Below, one piece after another: positions 1-6,283 of a stretch of 12,314 nucleotides of DNA (positions within the stretch are counted from its first letter, which is position 1; every line of letters begins with the position of its first letter). The position numbers and the translations under genes are program-made. Source of the stretch: Anaerofilum faecale (GTDB lineage Bacteria; Bacillota; Clostridia; Oscillospirales; Ruminococcaceae); the NCBI GenBank assembly GCA_019114265.1, contig DXFV01000054.1, forward strand, positions 1-12,314. Reading direction: 5' to 3'. The notes under the pieces are model-generated. The model had not been told where the DNA came from, did not search any database, and saw only the letters and a list, made by a program, of their open reading frames with translations.

Positions 1-522
1 GGAAAGTCGCAAATCGGCGCTGTGCTGGGAACTTTGTTCGGTTCCAACATGAAGGATGGCAGCATCGGGAAAATATCCGAGAACCGGTTTGCCCGTGCCG
101 ATTTGGAACATATCCTCCTGTGCGTGGATGACGATATGCGAATGGAAGCCTTGCGACAAACCAACTATGTAAAGTCCATCGTGACCGCCCAGGGCAAGAT
201 GGATTTGGAGCGCAAGGGCAAGCAGAGCTATCAGGGATGGATGTGCGCCCGGCTGCTGGCCTTCTCCAACGGAGATTTGCAGGCGCTGTTTGACCGGAGC
301 GACGGATTTTATCGCCGCCAGCTGGTGCTAACCACGAAAGAAAAGCCTGCCGGACGGGTGGATGACCCCGACCTTGCCGAGAAGATGAAAGCCGAAGTGG
401 AGGGCATCCTGCTGTGGGCTTTTGAGGGATTGCAGCGGCTGGCCACTAACAATTTCAAGTTTACCGAGAGCCCCCGCAACCATTATTTCTTAAAACCGTT
501 TTCAATGTACTCTGTATGTTGA
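1..522 (+). CDS. D5/VapE-type helicase-primase, N-terminal side, interrupted by insertion
   Basis: The reading frame is open from base 1, so the true start lies upstream of the window. It opens with GKS, the end of a Walker A P-loop, followed by an acidic HILLCVDDDM segment that fits a Walker B. This is the superfamily 3 helicase arrangement of phage/plasmid D5- or VapE-type primases, which unwind DNA for replication of the mobile element. Family sequence continues to TESPR at codon 475-477. After that come 14 unrelated residues and a TGA at 520-522, which are encoded by the inserted element. The missing C-terminal part is found at 11412-11783. In the integrated state this allele makes a truncated protein lacking about 122 residues. 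The helicase-primase family call is good; the exact subfamily is less certain. Confidence 0.85.
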   Translation, partial: GKSQIGAVLGTLFGSNMKDGSIGKISENRFARADLEHILLCVDDDMRMEALRQTNYVKSIVTAQGKMDLERKGKQSYQGWMCARLLAFSNGDLQALFDRSDGFYRRQLVLTTKEKPAGRVDDPDLAEKMKAEVEGILLWAFEGLQRLATNNFKFTESPRNHYFLKPFSMYSVC

Positions 523-1996
523 AAGCGGTTTTTTCTTTTTCTACCTGCAAGCGATGCTTGTGGCTATCCACAGCCGCAAGCTGGTTGTTGGGGGCAGCTC
601 CCCCAATCCCCCCGGCGTCCTCGGCGGCCGGCAGTACATCGATGCGCTCGATCAGCAGCCGCACCGCTGCCCGATCCGGCGCGCCGCGCAGCGAGTGCAG
701 CCACCCCTGCACCGTGTCGGCCGTGAAGTCTTTCGGCGGCTGGGCCTGCTCCAGCGCGGCGATCTCCGCTTTGATCTCCTGCATCCGGCGGCCCATGTCG
801 GCCAGCACTTCGGCCGGCAGCGCTCCGCCCGCCATGTTGTTCATCAGCGCGTCATACTGGGCCTGCTTTTCGCGGATGCGTTTTTTCACAGCCTGCCTGA
901 ACTCTGTCATGCGGCTGCCGGCGCCGGCCTGGTACTGGCGCAAAGCGGCTGCAATGACCATCTGATTTTCCTTCGAAAGCAGCTGCTTCAGATACCGCAC
1001 GGCAGCGGCGTCCGCATCCTCCATGCGCACCACCGGCGCGCCGCAGTGTTTGCTGCAGGTGAAATACTGGTATTCGTGGCCCTTGCGCTTGCTGGTCATG
1101 CCGTGCATCTTGGCCCCGCAGCGGCAGTATACCAGCCCGCTGCACAGATACCCGGCCTTGCGCCCGGTGTGTTTCTTCTGCTCCATGATCTTCTGCACCT
1201 CCATAAACTGCTGTTTGGTGATGATGACCGGCAGCGCGCCTTCGATGCGCACGGCGTCCGGCTTTGTGCTCCGATCGGTGCGGTTCTTGGCTTCGGTGGA
1301 GCTGTACAGGTATACCCCCGTGTATTTCTCGTTGCGCAGGATCTCGTAGATCTGCGGGTATCGGATAGGCCGCCCGCGCTTGCCGGTGATGCCGGCCGCC
1401 TCCATTTCCTCCACCAGCGCCCGGAAGCCCTGGCCGCTTTGTGCTGCGTCAAACATCTTCTGCACATAGGCCGCCTCGATCTCGTTGCGCACATACTTCT
1501 TGTCCACCACGTCCACGCCGAAATACGGCACCCCGCCGGTGTGTTCGCCCCGCAAAGCGGTTTCCAGCAGCCCCTTGCGGGTCTCGGCTGCCAGGTTGTC
1601 TATGTAGTATTCGGACAAAGACCACATCAGCGCCCGCATGATTTTGGCCTCGTTGGTGTTGCCGAAGTCCTGGGCGGCGGCGATCAGCTGGACCCCGCAG
1701 CTTTTCAGCCGGGTTTCCAGATTGACGTGCTCGCCCAGGTTGCGGGCGATCCGGTCGTATTTGTGGATGAGGATGGTGTCGAAGGCCCCGCGCTCGGCGT
1801 CCCGCAGAAGGCGCTGGTACTGGCGGCGCTGGGCCGTCTTGCTGCCCTTGCCGCTGATGGCCTCGTCTGTATATACCCCCACCACCAGAAGGCCGTGGGC
1901 GGTCGCATATTCACGGCAGGCGCGCAGCTGGGCTTCGATGCTGTCCTCTGTCTGCTTGTCAGAGGAAAAGCGGGCATAAATTGCGGCGTTTTTCAT
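461..1996 (-). CDS. Large serine recombinase
   Basis: This 511-residue site-specific recombinase integrates and excises the element through a phosphoserine intermediate. The N-terminal resolvase domain (about 1-150) carries YARFSSDKQ with catalytic Ser11 and the KYDRIARN motif near 79-86. A recombinase domain follows (about 155-270), then a zinc ribbon with Cys291, Cys293, Cys314 and Cys318, and a charged, probably coiled-coil C-terminus. The ATG at 1996 is chosen because GGAGG lies nine bases upstream and the resolvase fold starts right there; an upstream in-frame extension to 2098 lacks both. The TAA at 461-463 lies outside attL, in the target gene, so the last four residues are encoded by flanking DNA. 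No convincing minus-strand promoter was found upstream. Confidence 0.95.
   Translation of the reverse strand: MKNAAIYARFSSDKQTEDSIEAQLRACREYATAHGLLVVGVYTDEAISGKGSKTAQRRQYQRLLRDAERGAFDTILIHKYDRIARNLGEHVNLETRLKSCGVQLIAAAQDFGNTNEAKIMRALMWSLSEYYIDNLAAETRKGLLETALRGEHTGGVPYFGVDVVDKKYVRNEIEAAYVQKMFDAAQSGQGFRALVEEMEAAGITGKRGRPIRYPQIYEILRNEKYTGVYLYSSTEAKNRTDRSTKPDAVRIEGALPVIITKQQFMEVQKIMEQKKHTGRKAGYLCSGLVYCRCGAKMHGMTSKRKGHEYQYFTCSKHCGAPVVRMEDADAAAVRYLKQLLSKENQMVIAAALRQYQAGAGSRMTEFRQAVKKRIREKQAQYDALMNNMAGGALPAEVLADMGRRMQEIKAEIAALEQAQPPKDFTADTVQGWLHSLRGAPDRAAVRLLIERIDVLPAAEDAGGIGGAAPNNQLAAVDSHKHRLQVEKEKTAFNIQSTLKTVLRNNGCGGSR
475..478. other. attL core (CGCA)
   Basis: CGCA is the only sequence shared by both gene-insert junctions (here CCCCGCAACC, at the other end CAGCGCACAA). 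A short identity is typical of large serine recombinases, whose crossover uses a two-base core. The crossover therefore lies within these four bases, but the exact dinucleotide cannot be read from one sequence. Confidence 0.75.
492..534 (+). terminator. Strong intrinsic terminator just inside attL
   Basis: Arms AAAACCGTTTTCAA (492-505) and TTGAAAGCGGTTTT (519-532) pair over 14 positions with one G-T wobble around a 13-base loop, and a run of six T ends at 534. It would stop transcription of the interrupted helicase-primase gene from entering the insert. The recombinase gene on the other strand reads through the same DNA. Confidence 0.75.
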
Positions 1997-2022
1997 GAAA
2001 AAATACCTCCTGATGACGCACT

Positions 2023-2051
2023 TTGACAAGCCCGCCCACAGAAGGTATAAT
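2023..2051 (+). promoter_or_regulatory. Consensus sigma-A promoter of a probable small RNA
   Basis: TTGACA at 2023-2028 and TATAAT at 2046-2051 are both perfect and separated by exactly 17 bases. It points away from the recombinase gene. Transcription should begin near 2058. Confidence 0.85.
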
Positions 2052-2057
2052 ACAGAT

Positions 2058-2130
2058 GTGCGCTGTTTATCCCTTCTGCGGATAAGCCGTATTTTCAAGC
2101 CGTCCAGGTTGCCGCCTGGGCGGTTTTTGC
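2058..2130 (+). ncRNA. Probable small RNA, about 72 nt, between recombinase and dinD
   Basis: A consensus promoter is followed about 45 bases after the predicted start by a strong intrinsic terminator, with no ORF preceded by a ribosome site. The predicted RNA has two stem-loops: GTTTATCC with GGATAAGC around a seven-base loop (2063-2085), and the terminator hairpin. It lies opposite the upstream region of the recombinase gene. If recombinase transcripts start further upstream, for example by readthrough from dinD, the RNA would be antisense to their leader. A role in recombinase control is inferred from position only. A nine-codon ATG frame at the predicted start seems incidental. Confidence 0.6.
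2100..2128 (+). terminator. Intrinsic terminator of the probable small RNA
   Basis: CCGTCCAGG (2100-2108) pairs with CCTGGGCGG (2115-2123) over nine positions including one wobble. The loop is six bases and five T follow. Confidence 0.8.
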
Positions 2131-2160
2131 TTTATCTGGCCCCGGTGGGCGCCGGCCGTG

Positions 2161-2204
2161 TGCCGGCTGCCAGTCGGGGCTGTTTTGCATCTGAGTGCAA
2201 AGCG
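2161..2204 (+). repeat. 44-bp dispersed repeat, copy A
   Basis: This matches 7183-7226 at 40 of 44 positions in the same orientation. It holds a CCGGC/GTCGG stem, then TTTGCA and TGCAAA arms around six bases, and its end overlaps a CAAAGCGG octamer. It lies immediately beyond the dinD stop codon. Both copies lie in non-coding DNA, so this is not a shared protein domain. Looser relatives may exist near 3055-3102 and 8690-8738. Confidence 0.7.
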
Positions 2205-2210
2205 GCCGGT

Positions 2211-3035
2211 TTATTTGAGCTTCTTTTGCTCCCGCTCGATCTGCTTGATACTCTTGGAAGGTGTGGGAAGATCCTCCGGCATGGTGCCGCCCAGCTCCTT
2301 GATGGTCTGGCGCACCTTGCGGCCTACCTCGTAGTGTGTCTGGTTCGCGGCCGCTTTGCCGGTGATCCCTTCGCGGCGCAGCTTCTCATCGGTCTGGGTG
2401 GCGCGGAACAGATTGGCGGCCAGCTCGGTGCTGCCCATGTGATCCAGGATCTTCTGGCTTTTCTTCAGCCCCTTGCGGGCGCGGATTTCCTGTTGCCCCA
2501 GCCCACCGTATAAGCCTTGATAGCCTTTGTTCTGGAAGATGGCATAATCTCGCGGGGTTTCCACGCCGGCCAGCTGCGCAGCCTCTGCCAGCGATTTGTT
2601 GTGCGCGATCATCTCGTTGCGGATGGCAAGGCGTTTCTGATCTTCCGACAGCTGCTCGTAGTTGTCTACCAGCTCCTGCTGCCGGGTTTTTATCGCAAAA
2701 TAGGTTTGACCCACGGCGATAACTTCCTTCCGAGGGTCGCCGTTCTGCACAATCAGATAGCAGGCGTAGCGCGAAAGCATGATATCGTCCACTTCACGTT
2801 CTGCGCCTGATCCGATACCAACCATTTTGCCAACGTCGGCAAAATGGTCTTCCACGTCGAAGCCGCTATTCTGGCAAGCGATTTTAGCGCGCTCGATCAC
2901 GTCGGTAAATCTGCGCCATTGAACATATTCAAGCACGGCCTGTAATTCACGTGCATACCAGAATTCTTCTCCGTCCTCGGTGTAGTGTTTGATGCTGTCG
3001 AAGGTTTCTTCACTGTATGTCTGCAGCTTTCCCAT
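2211..3035 (-). CDS. dinD: DNA damage-inducible protein D (DinD)
   Basis: The protein has 274 residues, the same length I recall for Escherichia coli DinD. The N-terminal half carries the DinD/BRO-N-like signature: FWYARELQAVLEY near 25-37, WRRF, VIERAKIACQNSG near 47-58, DHF, then SRYACYLIVQNGDPRK near 88-103 and GQTYFA near 109-114. The C-terminal half is lysine- and glutamate-rich and helical. In E. coli DinD is SOS-induced and inhibits RecA filaments; that activity here is inferred by family. The ATG at 3035 is preferred over an upstream GTG because GGAAAGGTG sits six bases before it. No LexA box and no clear promoter were found upstream. Its role may be to modulate host recombination when the element is mobilised. 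Confidence 0.92.
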   Translation of the reverse strand: MGKLQTYSEETFDSIKHYTEDGEEFWYARELQAVLEYVQWRRFTDVIERAKIACQNSGFDVEDHFADVGKMVGIGSGAEREVDDIMLSRYACYLIVQNGDPRKEVIAVGQTYFAIKTRQQELVDNYEQLSEDQKRLAIRNEMIAHNKSLAEAAQLAGVETPRDYAIFQNKGYQGLYGGLGQQEIRARKGLKKSQKILDHMGSTELAANLFRATQTDEKLRREGITGKAAANQTHYEVGRKVRQTIKELGGTMPEDLPTPSKSIKQIEREQKKLK

Positions 3036-3148
3036 AATCTGCACCTTTCCCGCCTGGCAGCTGGCCGGGCGTGTTTTTATGTTGATACCTGATGCAAAGC
3101 GGCCGGGTGGTCACAATCTGGTTGCAATACCGTCGCAATTATGGCGGG

Positions 3149-3857
3149 TGTGGTACAGAAGTGTACCACAGTTGTGACAATTTGTCATAACTCCGGCCGA
3201 AGGCTGTTTTAATTCCGCAACTGCTGCGGATTTAACCAGCGTCCGAAATTCGGACACTGGCAGCCAGTGCGACATAATGTCGCATCGGTGGCCGGGGCCT
3301 GCTGAGCCGTTCGGAGTTGCCGAACTGTTCGGCAACTGTGTGCCGGCACCGTTGTCCACAATCTGGACAGCGGCCCGCTTTGGTCAGAATGACGAACTGC
3401 GCCGCCTGCTGCCGCGCTGATCAGCCCGCGATCCGGCCCGCTGCTATTGCCTTTCGGCCATCAAAGCGGCCTGTTAGTTTTTGTTAGTATCCGGGCAGCT
3501 CTTCGCAATTTGCGAAAGCGGTGGAGTTGTCCCAATTTGGGACAACTATGCAGCGGCCCGCTTTGCCTGTTATCATTTGTCAACATTGCAGGGGGTAAGT
3601 CTGGCTTAGGCCCTCTGCGGTGGCTGCTTGACGCCCTAAACCTGCAGGAATAACACAAAGCGGTTTTCCTCCCGTCAGTTGTCGTCAATTTGACGACAAC
3701 TGAAAATTGGTCAAGCGGTGATCCCGCTGCAGAGGGGACGGCCCGCCGCCGGGTCAAAGTGGTGACATTTTCGGGGTGCGCTCCTGCGCAGCGAAAATGC
3801 AGAGTGTTTTGTAGCCCGGGTGCTGGCTCTGGCCGGCTTTGCAGGCTTTGGCCGGCC
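3149..3857. repeat. Array of about twelve distinct short hairpins
   Basis: Inverted repeats seen: 3149-3170 (9-bp arms, TGTGGTACA); 3171-3191 (9 of 10); 3209-3235 (10 of 11); 3236-3260 (11 of 12); 3268-3284 (8); 3315-3337 (11); 3349-3373 (10 with one wobble); 3502-3516 (7); 3525-3547 (11, AGTTGTCCCAA); 3675-3703 (14, TCAGTTGTCGTCAA); 3766-3799 (8 plus 5 with a small internal loop); 3831-3857 (7, wider loop). Arms differ in sequence but all pair. Seven have a single-base centre, and four share AATTT at the centre (3179, 3507, 3534, 3687). Seven of them occupy most of 3149-3373. Confidence 0.85.
3369..3382. repeat. 14-mer AGCGGCCCGCTTTG, copy 1 of 3
   Basis: The identical 14-mer recurs at 3552-3565 and 8734-8747. 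At the first site it overlaps the right arm of the 3349-3373 hairpin; at the second it closely follows the 3525-3547 hairpin. At 8731-8747 it forms part of an inverted pair of octamers. It contains the CCGCTTTG octamer. Confidence 0.8.
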
Positions 3858-3971
3858 CGGAGTTCGTCAGCCCTTCGGCGCGGCTTCTGGGCCTCTGGCT
3901 GGTGGCGGGATGGCTCTTTAATTTGCCGGTAACTTGCCGTGTGCTCCCTCTGGCCGGTGGTGTGCTGGGCG

Positions 3972-4535
3972 TTACTCCTCAGCTTCGGAGGTATTATTTT
4001 GTTGTTCTGCAGCCATAAACTCATCATGCTCTTTCTGCAGGTTTTGAGCTTGCTCCTCAGCTTCGCGTTCTGTAATCGAAAGGCGCTCCACTAATGTGTT
4101 CATTACTGAATAAACTGCTTCGGCAATAATATCGATATCATTTTCCATTAAGGCGAAAGGTTCTCCCCAATTATCATAAATCCAGTATCGCTCGTCGCGA
4201 TATTTACCTGTAACGATGCGCTCGGTCGATTTTTCATATGCGCCAGCTAATACAGCAAAGAAAGCCTCGCTTGCCTTACTTTGGGATACGGCTAATTTGT
4301 ATTCATTCTGAGCAGATTTGAGATTGTCGTCGAATATATCTGGGCGCGTGAACCAAATCCAAGGGACATCAAGTGCTTCTGAAATTTTTACAAGATTTTT
4401 CATTTTGGGAATCCGTTTTCCGCTTTCCCATTGGCCAATGTTTTGGTAGGCAACACCAAGTCGATTTGCAAGTTCTGCTTGTGTCATGCCTTTAGAAAGG
4501 CGAGCTTGCTTAATACGTGTCCCGATAGTATCCAT
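3972..4535 (-). CDS. XRE-family repressor, CI-like
   Basis: This 187-residue DNA-binding regulator has an N-terminal helix-turn-helix at about residues 5-60 (RIKQARLSKGMTQAELANRL, then GVAYQNIGQWESGKRIPKM), typical of XRE/CI repressors. The rest is an unrecognised, partly helical domain ending in a glutamate- and glutamine-rich tail. There is no visible LexA-type Ala-Gly cleavage site with Ser/Lys catalytic residues, nor an ImmA-like HEXXH, so the induction route is unclear. The ATG at 4535 has GAGGTGA seven bases upstream. It is divergent from a Cro-like gene across a 142-bp operator region, the classic lysogeny-switch layout. The gene is clearly more AT-rich than its neighbours and has no CAAAGCGG octamer, suggesting a separate origin. 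Confidence 0.9.
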   Translation of the reverse strand: MDTIGTRIKQARLSKGMTQAELANRLGVAYQNIGQWESGKRIPKMKNLVKISEALDVPWIWFTRPDIFDDNLKSAQNEYKLAVSQSKASEAFFAVLAGAYEKSTERIVTGKYRDERYWIYDNWGEPFALMENDIDIIAEAVYSVMNTLVERLSITEREAEEQAQNLQKEHDEFMAAEQQNNTSEAEE

Positions 4536-4554
4536 GCGTCATCACCTCAAAAAT

Positions 4555-4583
4555 ATTATACCACGATACAAGCAAATGCACAA
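4555..4583 (-). promoter_or_regulatory. Promoter of the CI-like repressor
   Basis: On the minus strand, TTGTGC (4583-4578) and TATAAT (4560-4555) are separated by 17 bases. Transcription would start about 10-15 bases before the GAGGTGA ribosome site of the repressor gene. Confidence 0.65.
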
Positions 4584-4604
4584 TCAAATAGTTGTATTTG
4601 TTCG

Positions 4605-4633
4605 TTGACACAAGCAATTAGTTGTGATAATAT
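4605..4633 (+). promoter_or_regulatory. Early promoter of the Cro-like operon
   Basis: A perfect TTGACA (4605-4610) is 17 bases from TAATAT (4628-4633). The predicted start near 4640 lies about 38 bases before the first gene of the eight-gene operon. Both operator dyads overlap this promoter. Confidence 0.75.
4609..4626. promoter_or_regulatory. Operator dyad 1 (CACAA-N8-TTGTG)
   Basis: CACAAGCAATTAGTTGTG is an inverted repeat of CACAA/TTGTG half-sites with an eight-base centre. It spans the end of the -35 box and most of the spacer of the operon promoter. It is probably bound by the CI-like or Cro-like protein. Confidence 0.65.
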
Positions 4634-4640
4634 GTAATTG

Positions 4641-4658
4641 CACAAGGATTTTCTTGTG
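4641..4658. promoter_or_regulatory. Operator dyad 2 (CACAA-N8-TTGTG)
   Basis: CACAAGGATTTTCTTGTG has the same half-sites and spacing as dyad 1 and is centred 32 bp away, about three helical turns, so proteins on both sites would lie on one face of the DNA. It covers the predicted transcription start. Confidence 0.65.
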
Positions 4659-4677
4659 TGTTTGGAGGTGAAGTGGA

Positions 4678-4884
4678 ATGAGAGTTGATCGAATAAAACT
4701 GATTGCAGAAATGGCGCGGCGTGATCTCAAAGTGAACGAGCTGGCTAAGCTGGCCGGCGTGTCACGTGTGACAGTGACGGCCATGCGTGGGGGCAAATCC
4801 TGCTCGAAGAACTCTGTTCTTCATGTGGCTCGCGCTCTTGGTGTAGATGCGGCCGAGATTGCAGAGGAAGTGGAGCAGACGTGA
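4678..4884 (+). CDS. Small XRE/Cro-like regulator
   Basis: This 68-residue protein is almost entirely a helix-turn-helix: a first helix in IKLIAEMARRDLKVNELAKL and the HTH in AGVSRVTVTAMRGGKSCSKN, followed by a third helical segment. It resembles phage Cro-type proteins and stand-alone XRE domains. GGAGG lies nine bases before the ATG. As first gene after the operator region and divergent from the CI-like gene, it likely competes for the same operators and commits the element to mobilisation. The stop codon overlaps the GTG start of the next gene, pointing to translational coupling. Confidence 0.85.
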   Translation: MRVDRIKLIAEMARRDLKVNELAKLAGVSRVTVTAMRGGKSCSKNSVLHVARALGVDAAEIAEEVEQT

Positions 4885-5096
4885 AAGAGATGAATATTAG
4901 GGCAGAGCTGTACACCTGCAAGGAAGTGGCGCAGCGTTATGGCGTGGAGGTTATCACTGTGTGGGACTGGATACGCAAACGCAAGCTCGGCGCTATGAAA
5001 ATTGGGAAGGAGTACCGCATCAGTGCAGATGATATTGCCCGCTTTGAGGAAAGCCGCTGCATTGCTTCCCATGCACAGGAGGTGAAGCAGCCGTGA
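4881..5096 (+). CDS. Excisionase-family helix-turn-helix protein
   Basis: This 71-residue protein has a MerR/excisionase-like winged helix: YTCKEVAQRYGVEVITVWDW, then RKRKLGAMKIGKEYRIS and a final DDIARFEES helix. It is the HTH_17 'DNA-binding domain, excisionase family' type. Such proteins bend DNA near attachment sites or act as regulators. The GTG start at 4881 overlaps the previous stop (GTGA), with GGAG five bases upstream; an ATG at 4890 is the alternative. It may act as the directionality factor of the serine recombinase, an inference from family and position only. Confidence 0.85.
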   Translation: MKEMNIRAELYTCKEVAQRYGVEVITVWDWIRKRKLGAMKIGKEYRISADDIARFEESRCIASHAQEVKQP

Positions 5097-5848
5097 AAGA
5101 ACTGGTACTTATCAAGCCCATCGGCTCCCACATGGAGCCGTACACCACAGCGGACGCCGTGGCCGAGTATGCGCAGGTACAGAAACAGACCGTTGAGCAT
5201 ATTATCCGCAAGCATAAAAACGACCTTGAGGAATTCGGGGTTTTGGGATTTGAAATCCGTTTACCCTCGCCGGGCAGCAAAGGCGGAAGGCCCGAAAAAC
5301 TTTACCACCTGAACGAGCAGCAGGCGACGCTGCTTATTACCTACCTGAAGAACACGGAGCCGGTGCGCCGGTTCAAGAAAGCATTGGTGCGCGAGTTCTT
5401 CAAGGCCCGCCAGGAACTCGCCCGGCGAGAGGCCCAGCGGGCAGTAAAAGCGCCGGTGCGCCGCAGCCTTACAGACGCGATCAGGGACAGCGGCGAAGCC
5501 CAGCGCATGAAGGGGTATGCCTACAACGCCTACACAAACCTGATTTACAAAGCGGCCACCGGCAAGACGGCGGCCCAGATCAGGAAGGCCAACGGCACCG
5601 ACCGGCGGGCGGATGTGGTTCTGCTGCTGAATGCCCACGAGCTGGCCGAGGTCACAAAGCGGGAAGCGCAAGTCTGTACGCTCCTGGATTGTGGCATGAG
5701 GTACGACGAGATCAAAGCTGTTTTGACAAGAGGAGGCCCAACAAAAATGCGCCCAGCGAGCTGCCAGTGTAGCGGCTCTGCCGGGGATAAAGGAGGTGTG
5801 AATCATGAAAAGGCCGAAATTTGCGAAGCTGAGAGCTCGCCTTCTTGA
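5093..5848 (+). CDS. Rha-like phage regulatory protein
   Basis: This 251-residue protein begins with a Rha/antirepressor-like domain: VQKQTVEHIIRKHKNDLEEF, GRPEKLYHLNEQQATLLITY and LKNTEPVRRFKKALVREFF, spanning about residues 27-107. Its middle part (about 120-205) is an unassigned, alanine- and arginine-rich helical segment. Rha-family proteins are phage-encoded regulators affecting lytic growth. The GTG start overlaps the previous stop, with AGGAGG upstream. The last 40 residues are low in hydrophobic content and overlap the next gene by 44 bp in another frame, so the C-terminus may be a recent extension after loss of an earlier stop. Confidence 0.8.
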   Translation: MKELVLIKPIGSHMEPYTTADAVAEYAQVQKQTVEHIIRKHKNDLEEFGVLGFEIRLPSPGSKGGRPEKLYHLNEQQATLLITYLKNTEPVRRFKKALVREFFKARQELARREAQRAVKAPVRRSLTDAIRDSGEAQRMKGYAYNAYTNLIYKAATGKTAAQIRKANGTDRRADVVLLLNAHELAEVTKREAQVCTLLDCGMRYDEIKAVLTRGGPTKMRPASCQCSGSAGDKGGVNHEKAEICEAESSPS

Positions 5849-6017
5849 ATACGGATTGACCCAGGGAGCTGCAGCCCATGCGATTGGGCGCAGCCGCAGC
5901 TATGTGAACGCCCGGCTGAACGGCCGCGCGCCGTTCACGTTTTCGGACGCCGGCAAGCTGGACCGCCTGCTGGACATTTCAGAAATGATGTGGGAAGCGT
6001 ATTTTACGGAGGAATAG
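5805..6017 (+). CDS. Small helix-turn-helix protein
   Basis: This 70-residue protein contains a likely HTH: ARLLEYGLTQGAAAHAIGRS followed by RSYVNARLNGRAPFTFSDAG. It resembles small XRE-like DNA-binding proteins of prophages. AAAGGAGGTG lies a few bases before the ATG, a strong ribosome site, even though the start is inside the end of the Rha-like gene. The next gene begins three bases after its stop. Target unknown; a role in operon regulation is likely. Confidence 0.75.
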   Translation: MKRPKFAKLRARLLEYGLTQGAAAHAIGRSRSYVNARLNGRAPFTFSDAGKLDRLLDISEMMWEAYFTEE

Positions 6018-6020
6018 ACC

Positions 6021-6236
6021 ATGCCGGAAGCTATGTGCCGGATCCCGTTGTCGGCCGTCATCACCGTACAGGACGGCAAAGCGGAGATCGTAAGCGCCGA
6101 GTACCAGGAAGTGCCCGCCGATCTGGTGGCCCGCTTTCTGGTGGAGAAGTTCGGCCCGGCCGTGATATTTGGCCGGGAAACAGAAAAGGCCGCCCCGGTG
6201 TTGGAACACCGAAACGGCCAGGCTGAAACAGATTGA
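6021..6236 (+). CDS. Hypothetical small protein
   Basis: This is a 71-residue protein of unknown function, with GGAGG located eight bases before its ATG. Its first half reads as a beta-hairpin (PLSAVITVQDGKAEIVSAEY), followed by a helix in PADLVARFLVEKFG. It has no membrane segment, signal peptide or recognised motif. It sits in the middle of the tightly packed operon and is likely co-expressed with the regulators before it. Confidence 0.7.
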   Translation: MPEAMCRIPLSAVITVQDGKAEIVSAEYQEVPADLVARFLVEKFGPAVIFGRETEKAAPVLEHRNGQAETD

Positions 6237-6283
6237 AGCCCTGTTTACAGCCTCTATCATACATGATTTGGAGGAAAAAAGCA

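Larger units (their letters stand above)
3036..3971. other. 0.94-kb non-coding region rich in hairpins
   Basis: No ORF here has a ribosome site and plausible protein composition. The region contains the hairpin array at 3149-3857 and five CAAAGCGG octamers (3095, 3375, 3462, 3558 and 3656). No clear promoter or T-tailed terminator is seen at either end. It lies between the 5' end of dinD and the 3' end of the repressor gene, both on the minus strand. Candidate roles are a single-strand or double-strand replication origin for the HUH Rep, a structured RNA, or a landing zone for small repeats; the sequence does not decide between these. Confidence 0.6.

Noticed and set aside
554..2026. Plus-strand open frame of 490 codons
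   Set aside because: It is the complement of the serine recombinase, with no ribosome site; the minus-strand product has clear catalytic and zinc-ribbon motifs.
2056..2085. Nine-codon ORF at the start of the predicted small RNA
   Set aside because: It has no room for a ribosome site and overlaps the first stem; probably chance.
3321..3332. Possible LexA (SOS) box in the hairpin at 3315-3337
   Set aside because: It reads GAAC-T-GTTC with one base between half-sites; the Gram-positive LexA box needs four.
3149..3703. CRISPR-like array
   Set aside because: The units are inverted repeats of different sequence and uneven spacing, with no constant direct repeat and no cas genes.
3461..4027. Minus-strand open frame of 188 codons and a plus-strand one at 3690-3932
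   Set aside because: Both cross the hairpin array or the repressor gene end, lack ribosome sites and have compositions unlike real proteins.
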